From the NCBI GenBank assembly GCA_003864575.1, contig BHES01000009.1:1-55817 (forward strand): 55,817 nucleotides of DNA. The letters run 5' to 3'. Below, piece by piece: positions 21,784 through 32,700 of the stretch. A program made the translations under genes and the position numbers. Each line of letters opens with the position of its first letter. Position 1 is the first letter of the stretch. The notes beneath the pieces were generated by a model. That model had not been told where the DNA came from. It worked only from the letters and a program-made list of their open reading frames with translations, and did not search any database. Source of the stretch: Enterobacterales bacterium. Its GTDB lineage: Bacteria; Pseudomonadota; Gammaproteobacteria; Enterobacterales; Enterobacteriaceae.

Positions 21784-23036
21784 TCAAGTCGACGGACAGA
21801 AAACTGGTAGTTGGGCTGGAAATCGGTACGGCAAAAGTTGCCGCATTGGTAGGGGAAGTTCTGCCCGATGGCATGGTCAATATTATTGGCGTGGGAAGTT
21901 GCCCATCACGTGGCATGGATAAAGGCGGCGTGAATGATCTTGAATCCGTGGTGAAATGCGTACAGCGCGCCATTGATCAGGCAGAATTGATGGCGGATTG
22001 CCAAATTTCCTCTGTTTACCTTGCTTTGTCTGGTAAACATATCAGTTGTCAGAATGAAATAGGGATGGTTCCTATTTCAGAAGAGGAAGTAACACAGGAA
22101 GATGTTGAGAACGTAGTGCATACCGCTAAGTCGGTTCGCGTTCGTGATGAACACCGTGTACTGCACGTTATTCCTCAGGAATACGCCATCGACTATCAGG
22201 AAGGGATTAAAAATCCTGTCGGTCTTTCCGGTGTGCGCATGCAGGCAAAGGTGCATTTGATCACCTGCCACAACGATATGGCTAAGAACATTGTTAAAGC
22301 CGTTGAACGTTGTGGGCTGAAAGTCGATCAGCTTATTTTCGCTGGCCTGGCAGCAAGTTACGCGGTTTTGACTGAAGATGAGCGTGAATTAGGCGTATGT
22401 GTCGTCGATATTGGCGGCGGCACCATGGATATCGCTGTTTATACCGGCGGAGCGCTGCGTCATACTAAAGTTATTCCTTATGCAGGCAACGTTGTGACCA
22501 GTGATATCGCCTACGCGTTCGGCACGCCGCCGACAGATGCCGAAGCGATTAAAGTACGCCACGGTTGTGCGCTGGGTTCGATGGTGGGTAAAGACGAAAA
22601 CGTCGAAGTGCCAAGCGTGGGCGGACGCCCGCCACGCAGTCTGCAACGCCAGACTCTGGCTGAGGTCATTGAGCCGCGTTACACCGAACTGCTGAATTTA
22701 GTTAATGATGAGATTTTGCAATTGCAGGAGCAGTTACGTCAGCAAGGCGTAAAACATCATCTGGCCGCCGGGATCGTATTGACAGGCGGCGCAGCACAAA
22801 TTGATGGTCTGGCAGCCTGTGCGCAACGGGTATTCCATACCCAGGTGCGTATCGGACAACCGCTGAACATCACCGGGCTGACAGATTATGCGCAGGAACC
22901 TTACTACTCGACTGCTGTAGGGCTGCTGCACTATGGAAAAGAGTCTCACCTGAGTGGTGAGGCAGAAGTGGAAAAACGCGCCTCAGTGGGTAACTGGTTC
23001 AAACGAATCAGCGGCTGGTTGAGAAAAGAGTTTTAA
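21780..23036 (+). CDS. ftsA: Cell division protein FtsA
   Basis: A 418-residue actin-like ATPase that tethers FtsZ to the membrane and recruits later division proteins. The phosphate-binding loops [15 protein letters not shown] (residues 13-27) and [17 protein letters not shown] are evident, and the C-terminal amphipathic helix [15 protein letters not shown] provides membrane attachment. It lies between ftsQ and ftsZ as in all relatives. Confidence 0.97.
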   Translation: MIKSTDRKLVVGLEIGTAKVAALVGEVLPDGMVNIIGVGSCPSRGMDKGGVNDLESVVKCVQRAIDQAELMADCQISSVYLALSGKHISCQNEIGMVPISEEEVTQEDVENVVHTAKSVRVRDEHRVLHVIPQEYAIDYQEGIKNPVGLSGVRMQAKVHLITCHNDMAKNIVKAVERCGLKVDQLIFAGLAASYAVLTEDERELGVCVVDIGGGTMDIAVYTGGALRHTKVIPYAGNVVTSDIAYAFGTPPTDAEAIKVRHGCALGSMVGKDENVEVPSVGGRPPRSLQRQTLAEVIEPRYTELLNLVNDEILQLQEQLRQQGVKHHLAAGIVLTGGAAQIDGLAACAQRVFHTQVRIGQPLNITGLTDYAQEPYYSTAVGLLHYGKESHLSGEAEVEKRASVGNWFKRISGWLRKEF

Positions 23037-23047
23037 TGTTTTAACAA

Positions 23048-23078
23048 CGGGATCATGCTGTCACTTATTGTGATCCCG
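23048..23078 (+). other. Hairpin between ftsA and ftsZ
   Basis: A perfect 8-bp stem, CGGGATCA (23048-23055) with TGATCCCG (23071-23078), encloses 15 bases. No T-tract follows, so it is not a terminator. It ends 29 bases before the ftsZ start and may influence processing or stability of the ftsZ message. Confidence 0.55.
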
Positions 23079-23107
23079 AAGCGACAGGCACAAAACGGAG
23101 AGAAACT

Positions 23108-24262
23108 ATGTTTGAACCTATGGAACTGACCAACGACGCGGTGATTAAAGTCATCGGCGTCGGCGGTGGCGGTGGCAACGCCGTTGAGCACATGGTGCGC
23201 GAGCGCATCGAAGGTGTTGAATTCTTCGCCGTTAATACCGACGCTCAGGCGTTACGTAAAACGGCTGTAGGCCAGACTATCCAGATTGGTAGCGGTATTA
23301 CCAAAGGTCTGGGTGCTGGTGCGAACCCGGAAGTGGGTCGCAATTCTGCAGAAGAAGACCGCGAAGCTCTGCGTGCTGCACTTGAAGGCGCAGATATGGT
23401 CTTTATCGCAGCGGGCATGGGCGGCGGTACCGGTACCGGTGCAGCGCCAGTGGTTGCTGAAGTAGCAAAAGATTTGGGTATTCTGACCGTTGCTGTCGTG
23501 ACTAAGCCTTTCAATTTCGAAGGCAAAAAACGCATGGCGTTTGCGGAGCAGGGTATCGCTGAGTTGTCCAAACATGTTGACTCCTTGATCACTATTCCGA
23601 ATGACAAACTGTTGAAAGTGTTGGGTCGTGGCATTTCGCTGCTGGACGCCTTCGGTGCAGCCAACGATGTGCTTAAAGGCGCCGTGCAGGGTATTGCAGA
23701 ACTGATCACTCGTCCTGGCCTGATGAACGTCGACTTTGCTGACGTGCGCACCGTGATGTCCGAAATGGGTTATGCCATGATGGGTTCTGGTGTGGCATGT
23801 GGCGAAGACCGTGCGGAAGAGGCAGCCGAAATGGCGATCTCCAGCCCACTGTTGGAAGACATCGATTTGTCCGGCGCCCGTGGCGTTCTGGTCAACATCA
23901 CCGCGGGTTTCGATTTGCGTTTGGACGAGTTTGAGACAGTGGGTAACACCATTCGTGCTTTTGCTTCTGACAATGCAACCGTGGTTATCGGTACGTCGCT
24001 TGACCCTGAAATGAATGACGAACTGCGTGTCACCGTGGTGGCAACCGGCATCGGCATGGATAAACGCCCAGAGATAACTCTGGTCACAAACAAGCCAGCC
24101 AGTCAGCCTGTGATGGATCATCGTTATCAGCAGCATGGGCTGTCGCCTTTGCCGCAGGAAACCAAGCCAGCAGCGAAGGTGGTTAATGATCCGAACACGC
24201 AATCAAACAAAGAACCTGACTATTTGGACATTCCAGCCTTCCTGCGTAAGCAGGCAGACTAG
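23108..24262 (+). CDS. ftsZ: Cell division GTPase FtsZ
   Basis: A 384-residue tubulin homologue that polymerises into the Z ring. The GTP-binding signature [10 protein letters not shown] lies near residue 107, the T7 catalytic loop contains [13 protein letters not shown], and the conserved C-terminal peptide [14 protein letters not shown] binds FtsA, ZipA and ZapD (zapD is also in this window). The ribosome site is GGAGA at 23098-23102. It is the last gene of the dcw cluster. Confidence 0.98.
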   Translation: MFEPMELTNDAVIKVIGVGGGGGNAVEHMVRERIEGVEFFAVNTDAQALRKTAVGQTIQIGSGITKGLGAGANPEVGRNSAEEDREALRAALEGADMVFIAAGMGGGTGTGAAPVVAEVAKDLGILTVAVVTKPFNFEGKKRMAFAEQGIAELSKHVDSLITIPNDKLLKVLGRGISLLDAFGAANDVLKGAVQGIAELITRPGLMNVDFADVRTVMSEMGYAMMGSGVACGEDRAEEAAEMAISSPLLEDIDLSGARGVLVNITAGFDLRLDEFETVGNTIRAFASDNATVVIGTSLDPEMNDELRVTVVATGIGMDKRPEITLVTNKPASQPVMDHRYQQHGLSPLPQETKPAAKVVNDPNTQSNKEPDYLDIPAFLRKQAD

Positions 24263-24268
24263 TCCGAA

Positions 24269-24298
24269 TTGTGGGATCTCCGCTCTTTGTGCTAAACT
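24269..24298 (+). promoter_or_regulatory. Candidate lpxC promoter
   Basis: TTGTGG (24269-24274) and TAAACT (24293-24298) are 18 bp apart, and the -10 is preceded by TG (24290-24291), giving an extended -10. An inverted repeat, CCGACCT (24305-24311) with AGGTCGG (24327-24333), lies just downstream in the leader. Confidence 0.5.
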
Positions 24299-24336
24299 GT
24301 CCCGCCGACCTTAATGTACTATTGCTAGGTCGGTAG

Positions 24337-25284
<948 letters not shown>

Positions 25285-25296
25285 TCGGTACTAGTA

Positions 25297-25821
25297 TCAT
25301 TTATTACGACTGGTTGGTTTGACACTCTCTCCGGCCAACCCGGCCAGTCGTTCTAATGCTTTCCTCAATTTCTCAGGGCTTCGGCTCGCAACTATCATCA
25401 ATTCCTCAGCACTTTGTGCGCTCAACTGTCTGAACGGTTTCTCTGCTGACGCCGCTGCGCTTGCCTGATCCTTAAACTGCGATCCATTTTCCACTTTCAC
25501 CATCAGTGACGGATTAATCCTGATGTCGATTGATGACAATGATGGTAGAATTTGCGCTCGAAGTGCAGAGAGGAGTGCAGGTTGTTCGTAACGTAGCCGC
25601 ATCATCCAACTGGCGTTTGCTATCTCCAGCACTAAAACACCTTGTCGATAATTACCGACGCGACACCATGGTTTCATGGGCGCAGGTAACAAGCCCTTCA
25701 CGGCGCGGTTGAGTTTTAATAATGCCGCAGCGCGTTGCTGAACCAGTCGCAACGGGCTTTTTTCCGTTGAAGAGGCATCATCGAACAAGATATCTAATAA
25801 TTGTGGGCGACTATCGCGCAT
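25297..25821 (-). CDS. DciA-family (DUF721) protein
   Basis: A 174-residue protein of the DUF721 family, whose better-studied members (DciA) load the replicative helicase DnaB. The N-terminal domain carries LLKLNRAVKGLLPAPMKPW and the strand pattern GVLVLEIANASWMMRLRYEQPALLSAL typical of the family. The C-terminal third is polar and probably disordered. It is convergent with lpxC and divergent from secM, only 26 bp away. Pseudomonas carries its dciA between lpxC and secA too, whereas E. coli lacks the gene here. Function in this species is inferred; if dnaC is also present the role may be reduced. Confidence 0.8.
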   Translation of the reverse strand: MRDSRPQLLDILFDDASSTEKSPLRLVQQRAAALLKLNRAVKGLLPAPMKPWCRVGNYRQGVLVLEIANASWMMRLRYEQPALLSALRAQILPSLSSIDIRINPSLMVKVENGSQFKDQASAAASAEKPFRQLSAQSAEELMIVASRSPEKLRKALERLAGLAGESVKPTSRNK

Positions 25822-25847
25822 GACCGGCTCCGGCGGATTGTAAACTT

Positions 25848-26372
25848 GTGATTGGTATTCTAAATCGTTGGCGACAATTTGGCAGAAGGTATTTTTGGCC
25901 GCATCTCCTATTGGGGATGGTCGCGGCTAGCCTCGGCGTGTCCACAAGCCTGACACAAACGGATCTGACTGCAGTACCGAATACGTCCTCAAGTTTAAAC
26001 CGGCTAAGCATCGGGAGTACAGGGCTGACGAATCTCGCTCTGCTCCAGGCTCATCGCCGTCCTGCGTTTGGCGTAGATTACTGGCAACAGCATGCGCTTC
26101 GCACCGTAATTCGCCACCTTTCTTTTGCTCTGGCCCCGCAGGTCGCTTATACGGCTGCGCCGGAAGTCATTATTCAGGAGGCCGAGCCGCTTCACGTACA
26201 GCAGTTGGCGCTGTTGGTGACCCTAAACGCCTTATTGACGCATGAGTCAAAACCGCCGGTCATCATCCGCCATACCAGACAACCTCTGATTCTCTCTACC
26301 CATCAGCATCAACCCGGCTTGTGGCTGGCTCAGGTGCAAGGCATTCGTGCCGGTCCAATGTTTTTGAGTTAA
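25848..26372 (+). CDS. secM: SecM, secretion monitor with ribosome-arrest peptide
   Basis: A 174-residue exported regulator that stalls its own ribosome until SecA pulls on it, thereby adjusting secA translation. The N-terminus ([19 protein letters not shown]) is a long signal peptide nearly identical to E. coli. The C-terminal arrest sequence reads [17 protein letters not shown] followed by four residues. GIRAGP and the critical Trp are kept, but the Phe five residues before the Trp in E. coli is His, and the Ile after it is Leu. The start is GTG as in E. coli. Confidence 0.93.
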   Translation: MIGILNRWRQFGRRYFWPHLLLGMVAASLGVSTSLTQTDLTAVPNTSSSLNRLSIGSTGLTNLALLQAHRRPAFGVDYWQQHALRTVIRHLSFALAPQVAYTAAPEVIIQEAEPLHVQQLALLVTLNALLTHESKPPVIIRHTRQPLILSTHQHQPGLWLAQVQGIRAGPMFLS

Positions 26373-26446
26373 CAATCCTCTGATTTCACAGTTTTTTACT
26401 TTGTGGTTCTATCAATAAATCAACAAAACAGTGGCCGCATCACGTG

Positions 26447-26459
26447 GTCTCAAAGAGAC
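26447..26459 (+). promoter_or_regulatory. Hairpin over the secA ribosome-binding region
   Basis: A short stem, GTCTC-AAA-GAGAC, covers the only purine-rich sequence (AAAGAGAC) at Shine-Dalgarno distance from the secA ATG at 26470. In E. coli the secM-secA junction folds to hide the secA ribosome site until SecM stalls. This small stem is a plausible part of that switch; the full fold cannot be derived by eye. Confidence 0.45.
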
Positions 26460-26469
26460 ATTAAGCATT

Positions 26470-29193
26470 ATGTTAATTAAATTACTGACCAAAGTTTTTG
26501 GTAGCCGTAACGATCGTACTTTGCGCCGTATGCGCAAAGTAGTTGACCTTATCAACCGTATGGAGCCTGAAATCCAGCAACTGACTGATGATCAGTTAAG
26601 AGCGAAGACGGATGAATTCCGCGCGCGTCTGGCGAAAGGTGAAATTCTTGAAAATCTTATTCCGGAAGCGTTCGCCGTTGTCCGTGAGTCCAGCAAGCGT
26701 GTCTTTGGTATGCGTCATTTTGACGTACAGTTGTTGGGCGGCATGGTGCTCAACGAGCGTTGTATCGCAGAAATGCGTACGGGGGAAGGTAAAACTCTGA
26801 CAGCGACACTGCCTGCTTACCTTAACGCCCTGAGTGGTAAAGGCGTGCACGTTGTTACCGTCAACGACTATTTGGCCCAGCGTGATGCCGAAAATAACCG
26901 TGGCCTGTTCGAATTCCTTGGTCTGACCATCGGTATCAACTTACCAAACATGCCTGCTCCGGCTAAGCGTGCTGCTTATGCTGCAGATATTACCTACGGC
27001 ACTAACAACGAATACGGTTTTGACTACCTGCGTGACAACATGGCATTCAGCCCTGAAGAGCGCGTACAGCGTAAATTGAACTACGCACTGGTCGATGAGG
27101 TTGACTCCATCCTTATCGATGAAGCCCGTACACCTCTTATCATTTCCGGTCCTGCGGAAGACAGTTCTGAGATGTACGTGCGCGTTAACAAACTGATCCC
27201 ACAGCTAATTCGTCAGGAAAAGGAAGACTCAGACAGCTTCCAGGGGGAAGGTCACTTCTCCGTTGATGAAAAAGCGCGTCAGGTTCACCTGACCGAACGC
27301 GGCTTGGTGTTGATTGAAGAGATGTTGATGGAAGCGGGCATTATGGACGATGGAGAATCGCTCTATTCCCCATCAAACATTATGCTGATGCACCACGTTA
27401 CCGCCGCTCTGCGTGCCCACGTGCTGTTCACCCGTGACGTTGACTACATCGTGAAAGACGGCGAAGTCATTATTGTCGATGAACACACCGGCCGTACCAT
27501 GCAGGGGCGCCGCTGGTCAGATGGTTTGCATCAGGCTGTTGAAGCCAAAGAAGGCGTTGATATTCAAAACGAAAACCAAACGCTGGCATCGATAACCTTC
27601 CAGAACTATTTCCGTCTGTACGAAAAGCTGGCCGGTATGACCGGTACCGCTGACACAGAAGCGTTCGAATTCAGCTCCATCTACAAGCTCGATACCATTG
27701 TTGTGCCAACCAACCGTCCGATGGTGCGTAAAGATTTACCTGATCTGGTCTACATGACAGAAATGGAAAAAATTGGCGCTATCATCGAAGACATCCGTGA
27801 GCGTACTGCAAATGGTCAGCCCGTGCTGGTCGGTACCATTTCGATTGAAAAATCTGAAGTGGTTTCACGTGAACTTGATAAAGCCGGCATTGCTCACAGT
27901 GTCCTGAACGCCAAATTCCACGCCAAAGAAGCTGAAATTGTTTCTCAGGCGGGCCAGCCAAGTGCCGTGACCATTGCAACCAACATGGCGGGTCGTGGTA
28001 CCGATATCGTATTGGGTGGCAGCTGGCAAGTTGAGATCGAAAACCTCGGTGAAGACGTTACTGACGAACAAAAGGCGGAGATTAAAGCCGCCTGGCAGAT
28101 TCGTCATGATGCAGTCCTAGCCTCAGGTGGTTTGCATATCATCGGTACTGAGCGTCATGAATCACGCCGTATTGATAACCAGCTTCGTGGTCGTGCCGGT
28201 CGTCAGGGTGATGCGGGTTCTTCCCGTTTCTATCTGTCTATGGAAGATGCCCTGATGCGTATCTTCGCTTCAGACCGCGTTACCGGCATGATGCGTAAAC
28301 TGGGTATGAAACCAGGCGAAGCGATTGAGCATCCTTGGGTTACAAAAGCGATTGCCAACGCACAGCGTAAAGTGGAAAGCCGTAACTTTGATATTCGTAA
28401 GCAACTGCTTGAATATGATGATGTTGCAAGCGACCAGCGTCGTGCCATTTACAGCCAGCGTAATGAATTGCTCGACGTGTCTGATGTAAGTGAAACCATC
28501 CGCAGTATTCGTGAAGATGTGTTCAAAACGACAATCGATAGCTATATTCCGCCTCAGTCCCTGGAAGAAATGTGGGATGTCGAAGGTCTGGAACAGCGTC
28601 TGAAGAATGACTTTGAACTCGAAATGCCGATTACAGAGTGGCTGGACAAAGAGCCAGAATTGCATGAGGAAACCTTGCGTGAGCGTATTCTGCAAAATGC
28701 GATGGAATCGTACGCACGTAAAGAAGAAGTGGTTGGTATTGAAATGATGCGTAACTTTGAAAAAGGCGTGATGTTGCAAACGCTGGACTCATTGTGGAAA
28801 GAGCATCTGGCAGCCATGGATTACCTGCGTCAGGGTATTCACTTACGCGGCTATGCGCAGAAAGATCCAAAACAAGAGTACAAACGTGAATCCTTCGCTA
28901 TGTTCGCCTCTATGCTGGAATCACTGAAATATGAAGTGGTTAGCGTTCTGAGCAAGGTTCAGGTACGTATGCCTGAAGAAGTTGAAGCAATGGAAGAGCA
29001 GCGTCGCGAAGAAGCCGAGCGTTTGGCTCGTCAGCAGCAGCTTAGTCATCAGGACCAAACTTCTTTTGAAGTTGAAGAGGCAGAGCGTCTGGCTTCAAGT
29101 TCACAGGGTGACCGCAAAGTAGGGCGCAATGACCCCTGCCCATGCGGTTCCGGTAAGAAATACAAACAGTGCCACGGTCGCTTGCAGAAATAA
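26470..29193 (+). CDS. secA: Preprotein translocase ATPase SecA
   Basis: A 907-residue motor that drives unfolded preproteins through SecYEG. Walker A MRTGEGKT is near residue 102, Walker [15 protein letters not shown] near 207, and the C-terminal zinc site [13 protein letters not shown] binds SecB. The ATG at 26470 gives the E. coli N-terminus [15 protein letters not shown]; an in-frame upstream start at 26431 is rejected. It is about six residues longer than E. coli SecA, mainly in the variable linker before the zinc site. It is co-transcribed with secM. Confidence 0.98.
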   Translation: MLIKLLTKVFGSRNDRTLRRMRKVVDLINRMEPEIQQLTDDQLRAKTDEFRARLAKGEILENLIPEAFAVVRESSKRVFGMRHFDVQLLGGMVLNERCIAEMRTGEGKTLTATLPAYLNALSGKGVHVVTVNDYLAQRDAENNRGLFEFLGLTIGINLPNMPAPAKRAAYAADITYGTNNEYGFDYLRDNMAFSPEERVQRKLNYALVDEVDSILIDEARTPLIISGPAEDSSEMYVRVNKLIPQLIRQEKEDSDSFQGEGHFSVDEKARQVHLTERGLVLIEEMLMEAGIMDDGESLYSPSNIMLMHHVTAALRAHVLFTRDVDYIVKDGEVIIVDEHTGRTMQGRRWSDGLHQAVEAKEGVDIQNENQTLASITFQNYFRLYEKLAGMTGTADTEAFEFSSIYKLDTIVVPTNRPMVRKDLPDLVYMTEMEKIGAIIEDIRERTANGQPVLVGTISIEKSEVVSRELDKAGIAHSVLNAKFHAKEAEIVSQAGQPSAVTIATNMAGRGTDIVLGGSWQVEIENLGEDVTDEQKAEIKAAWQIRHDAVLASGGLHIIGTERHESRRIDNQLRGRAGRQGDAGSSRFYLSMEDALMRIFASDRVTGMMRKLGMKPGEAIEHPWVTKAIANAQRKVESRNFDIRKQLLEYDDVASDQRRAIYSQRNELLDVSDVSETIRSIREDVFKTTIDSYIPPQSLEEMWDVEGLEQRLKNDFELEMPITEWLDKEPELHEETLRERILQNAMESYARKEEVVGIEMMRNFEKGVMLQTLDSLWKEHLAAMDYLRQGIHLRGYAQKDPKQEYKRESFAMFASMLESLKYEVVSVLSKVQVRMPEEVEAMEEQRREEAERLARQQQLSHQDQTSFEVEEAERLASSSQGDRKVGRNDPCPCGSGKKYKQCHGRLQK

Positions 29194-29286
29194 GTTCGCA
29201 GCTTCGGTGAGTCTATAGAATGAAAGTGCGGTGAATCACCGCCCTTTGCTTTTTCTTAAATCAGTAATGCTTTCAGGATGGATAAC

Positions 29287-29688
29287 ATGGCGCTGAAAAG
29301 ATTGACCATTTCGGTGGGTATTATTCGTAATTCGCGCAAAGAAATTTTCATCACACAACGTGATGCTTCATCGCACATGGCGGGTTTCTGGGAGTTTCCG
29401 GGCGGTAAAGTTGAGGCTGGTGAAACGCCGGTTCAGGCTGTCATTCGCGAACTGCAAGAAGAGACCGGTATCGTTGCCCAGCAGCCTGCGCTGATTAGCA
29501 GTCTGGAACACGTTTTTCCCGATCGCGTTATTACCCTGCATTTCCATTTGATCGAAAAATGGCATGGCGAACCGTATGGTAAAGAGGGGCAACCTATGCG
29601 CTGGATACCGCAGACTGAGTTGAAGGCAGAGGAGTTTCCCCCAGCTAATGAGTCGATTGTAAAAGCGTTATCGCGCGGTGAGATTTAG
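29287..29688 (+). CDS. mutT: 8-oxo-dGTP diphosphatase MutT
   Basis: A 133-residue Nudix hydrolase that removes 8-oxo-dGTP from the nucleotide pool and so prevents A:T to C:G transversions. The Nudix box follows the pattern G-x5-E-x7-REL-x-EE-x-G (GGKVEAGET ... RELQEETGI). The ATG at 29287 is preferred because CAGGA (29274-29278) lies at proper distance; the ATG at 29278 would add three residues. It follows secA as in E. coli. Confidence 0.95.
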   Translation: MALKRLTISVGIIRNSRKEIFITQRDASSHMAGFWEFPGGKVEAGETPVQAVIRELQEETGIVAQQPALISSLEHVFPDRVITLHFHLIEKWHGEPYGKEGQPMRWIPQTELKAEEFPPANESIVKALSRGEI

Positions 29689-29714
29689 TCCCGCCAATCG
29701 GTGGCGGAGACATC

Positions 29715-29745
29715 ATTAAAAAAGGGCCTGAGGCCCTTTTTTAAT
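29715..29745. terminator. Bidirectional terminator between mutT and yacG
   Basis: AAAAAAGGGCCT-GA-GGCCCTTTTTT is nearly perfectly symmetric with an A run on one side and a T run on the other, so it can end transcription of both convergent genes. Confidence 0.9.
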
Positions 29746-29767
29746 GTCTGAAGATATCGCTGGATAA

Positions 29768-29968
29768 TCAACGGAGATCTTCTTCACTCCAGTCATCCAG
29801 ATCGTTGATCTCACCTTTGCTGGGAATGCGCTTTTCTTCATCAGCCCATTCGCCAAGATCAATCAGCTGACAACGTTTGCAGCAAAAAGGCCGATAAGGG
29901 CTTTCTACGCCCCATACTACTGATTTGCCACAGGTCGGGCAGTTCACCACCGTAATTTCAGGATCCAT
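29768..29968 (-). CDS. yacG: DNA gyrase inhibitor YacG
   Basis: A 66-residue zinc protein that binds GyrB and inhibits gyrase. The zinc ligands are C10, C13, C29 and C33 (CPTC ... CCKRC). The acidic C-terminal tail LDDWSEEDL is as in E. coli. It is the last gene of the coaE-zapD-yacG operon. Confidence 0.95.
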   Translation of the reverse strand: MDPEITVVNCPTCGKSVVWGVESPYRPFCCKRCQLIDLGEWADEEKRIPSKGEINDLDDWSEEDLR

Positions 29969-29976
29969 ATCTACTC

Positions 29977-30729
29977 CTAACAGCAGGCAAGTTCAAAAGT
30001 CAGTCTGGCCGGGACCTGGCCCTTTTCACTATCCAACGGTAAAAATCGGATAGCGTAACGAGTTTTATGACCAGACACTTGCGGATAAAGCTGATTTTCC
30101 AATGAAATACTCATCCTTAATAAGTCAGCGCCTTCCGCGTTTTCCTGGAAGAACCCGTTAAGGCTGATTTGGTTACGAAATACGCCTGACTGGCGGATGA
30201 GGCCCAGAACCAGTGTTAATGCGTTGTGCAAGGGAGCCAGTGTTTCCTGCCAACCTTGCACATCCTTATCACGTTGAGTTTGTTGCAGATGCAGCCAGAT
30301 GTGCAATGTAGGCAGATCAAAACTACAGCAACCGCCGGGAATACTCAGACGCTGGCGAACCAGTGCCATCAGGCGATCTTCCCGCAGAGCCTGACCGATA
30401 CGTGGTGCTCTCATTAAAACAGTAGCAGCCTGTTTGAGATCGCCACGCAGCGAATCGATACGTGAAGCATCAACGCCGGGCACGTCTTCCCATTGAGAAA
30501 GTTTTTGTTGTTGACGCTCTAACTCTTTGAGTAAATCCGTACGTACTTCACCGCGTTCCAGTACATCGAGCAAATCCGATGCTGTGCGGAAGAAAATCAG
30601 GGCAGAAGAGATAGAAATGATCTGAGTATTGGCATGCATCTGCTGCAATAAAAACTCAATGCGCAGCCATGTGCGCATTTTTTCATTTAGAGGATGTTCA
30701 AAGAGAACGGTTGTTACTGCATCACTCAT
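29977..30729 (-). CDS. zapD: Cell division protein ZapD
   Basis: A 250-residue cytoplasmic protein (formerly YacF) that cross-links FtsZ filaments through the FtsZ C-terminal peptide. The N-terminus [21 protein letters not shown] and the core [17 protein letters not shown] are almost invariant. The ATG at 30729 overlaps the end of coaE by eight bases; a TTG at 30738 in the same frame is possible but would be unusual. Confidence 0.95.
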   Translation of the reverse strand: MSDAVTTVLFEHPLNEKMRTWLRIEFLLQQMHANTQIISISSALIFFRTASDLLDVLERGEVRTDLLKELERQQQKLSQWEDVPGVDASRIDSLRGDLKQAATVLMRAPRIGQALREDRLMALVRQRLSIPGGCCSFDLPTLHIWLHLQQTQRDKDVQGWQETLAPLHNALTLVLGLIRQSGVFRNQISLNGFFQENAEGADLLRMSISLENQLYPQVSGHKTRYAIRFLPLDSEKGQVPARLTFELACC

Positions 30730-31351
30730 TCTTGTCAATATCCTGTCGGGTCGCTGAAGCTGCTAATTCCAGATAGCGGCTATGTAATGAAGCAACACGC
30801 GGTTCGATCGTCTCGGCACCACCGTTGTTATCAATAATGTCATCCGCGCAGGCTAAACGCTGTTGGCGACTCACTTGCGCGCGAAGAATCTGTTCTGCCT
30901 GCTGGCGGCTCACGCCGTCTCGTTGCATGGTCCTCGTCAGCTGGGTTTGTTCATCTACATCAACCACTAACACACGATTGGCTTGCTTTTGTAACCCATT
31001 CTCGATCAGCAATGGTACAACCCAGAGTACGTACGGGGTGGTGGCTGTGCGAATCAGTAGCCTGGTTTTTGCATGGATCAACGGATGTAAAAGTTGATCA
31101 ACCCACTGTTTAACAGAGGGATCATTAAATATGTACTCGCGTAAAACTGCACGATTTAGCGAGCCATCAGGCTGAATAACGTGTTTGCCGAAGCGAACAG
31201 CCAGTTGATGTAATGCAGGCTGACCGGGTTCAACGACCTGACGTGCAATGACATCAGCATCAACAATACTGACACCCCGGCGGGCAAAGCTTTCGGCTAC
31301 GGTGCTTTTGCCACTACCGATACCACCGGTCAATGCAACGACATAACTCAT
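30722..31351 (-). CDS. coaE: Dephospho-CoA kinase
   Basis: A 209-residue P-loop kinase that phosphorylates dephospho-CoA, the final step of coenzyme A synthesis. The P-loop is GGIGSGKST at residues 9-17, with [13 protein letters not shown] and [16 protein letters not shown] further on. ATG 31351 gives the E. coli N-terminus; a TTG at 31363 would add four residues. Confidence 0.95.
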   Translation of the reverse strand: MSYVVALTGGIGSGKSTVAESFARRGVSIVDADVIARQVVEPGQPALHQLAVRFGKHVIQPDGSLNRAVLREYIFNDPSVKQWVDQLLHPLIHAKTRLLIRTATTPYVLWVVPLLIENGLQKQANRVLVVDVDEQTQLTRTMQRDGVSRQQAEQILRAQVSRQQRLACADDIIDNNGGAETIEPRVASLHSRYLELAASATRQDIDKNE

Positions 31352-31490
31352 CGGCTTACTCAATAAAAACAGATGGGGTAAATGATAAAGAGATTACGAG
31401 TAAGTGCAAGCCATGCCCATCTCGCTTTTCGTGTGAAATGCCGCAAAAGTAGCAGAGAAGAAGCGTGTAATTAAAGTTATGAAAGCAGTC

Positions 31491-31518
31491 TTGCCGTTAC
31501 GGTTTTCATGCGTATGAT
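31491..31518 (+). promoter_or_regulatory. Candidate guaC promoter
   Basis: TTGCCG (31491-31496) and TATGAT (31513-31518) are separated by 16 bp, about 88 bases upstream of the guaC ATG, in the coaE-guaC divergent gap. Confidence 0.45.
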
Positions 31519-31605
31519 AAAGCCACTGGAAGGGTGCCAAACAACTTCGTTTAACGCCCAGCGACACGTCGCCACGATTTATCGCAAAACCCAGGACAAG
31601 ATCTC

Positions 31606-32649
31606 ATGCGCATTGAAGAAGATTTGAAATTAGGTTTCAAAGACGTTTTGATTCGACCAAAACGTTCTACCCTCAAAAGCCGTTCCGAAGTAGAGCTGGA
31701 GCGCACTTTTACCTTCAAACACCCCGGTTTTAAATGGTCAGGTACACCAATCATTGCGGCAAACATGGATACCGTCGGGACTTTCCGTATGGCCGAAGCC
31801 CTGGCTTCATTTGACGTGCTGACCGCTGTTCACAAACATTACAGTGTCGAACAATGGAAAACATTTGTTGAGGGTTCCACTGAGTCCGTATTGCGCCATG
31901 TGATGGTCTCCACGGGCACTTCCGAAGCTGACTTCGTCAAAATGAAACAAATCCTGGCGCTTTCACCTCAGCTTAAATTTGTGTGTCTTGATGTTGCTAA
32001 TGGCTATTCGGAACACTTTGTGTCGTTTTTAAAACGTGTTCGGGAAGCTTGCCCGGATAAAGTCATCTGTGCCGGTAATGTGGTTACGGGTGAAATGGTT
32101 GAAGAGTTGATCCTTTCAGGCGCCGATATTGTCAAAGTGGGCATTGGACCGGGTTCTGTGTGTACTACTCGGGTTAAAACCGGTGTGGGTTATCCGCAAC
32201 TTTCTGCTGTTATTGAGTGTGCCGATGCTGCGCATGGACTTGGCGGACAAATCGTCAGTGATGGTGGTTGTGCAGTCCCGGGTGATGTGGCCAAAGCCTT
32301 TGGTGGCGGTGCAGATTTCGTGATGCTTGGCGGTATGCTTGCTGCACACGACGAATGTGAAGGCACTGTCGTTGAACAAGACGGCGAGAAATTCATGCTG
32401 TTTTACGGCATGAGTTCTGAATCTGCCATGAAGCGTCATGTCGGCGGCGTTGCAGAGTACCGCGCAGCCGAAGGTAAAACAGTAAAACTGCCACTGCGCG
32501 GTCCGGTAGAGAATACTGTGCGCGATATTCTCGGCGGGTTACGTTCTGCCTGTACTTACGTCGGCGCTGAGCGTCTGAAAGAGCTGACCAAACGCACAAC
32601 ATTTATTCGTGTTGCTGAGCAGGAGAACCGGCTTTTCGGTTCTAATTAA
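31606..32649 (+). CDS. guaC: GMP reductase
   Basis: A 347-residue NADPH-dependent enzyme that deaminates GMP to IMP in purine salvage, same length as in E. coli. The IMPDH/GMPR signature [17 protein letters not shown] holds the catalytic Cys186, and GGMLAAHDE and the flexible flap follow. It is transcribed away from coaE. The next operon converges on it with only 51 bp between. Confidence 0.97.
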   Translation: MRIEEDLKLGFKDVLIRPKRSTLKSRSEVELERTFTFKHPGFKWSGTPIIAANMDTVGTFRMAEALASFDVLTAVHKHYSVEQWKTFVEGSTESVLRHVMVSTGTSEADFVKMKQILALSPQLKFVCLDVANGYSEHFVSFLKRVREACPDKVICAGNVVTGEMVEELILSGADIVKVGIGPGSVCTTRVKTGVGYPQLSAVIECADAAHGLGGQIVSDGGCAVPGDVAKAFGGGADFVMLGGMLAAHDECEGTVVEQDGEKFMLFYGMSSESAMKRHVGGVAEYRAAEGKTVKLPLRGPVENTVRDILGGLRSACTYVGAERLKELTKRTTFIRVAEQENRLFGSN

Positions 32650-32700
32650 TTCTCGGCGGCGGCGGTCTTACACCGTCGCCCATGCTTTCCTGATATGCCA

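Noticed and set aside
23252..24202. 316-codon minus-strand frame opposite ftsZ
   Set aside because: Shadow of the highly expressed ftsZ gene; no plausible protein features.
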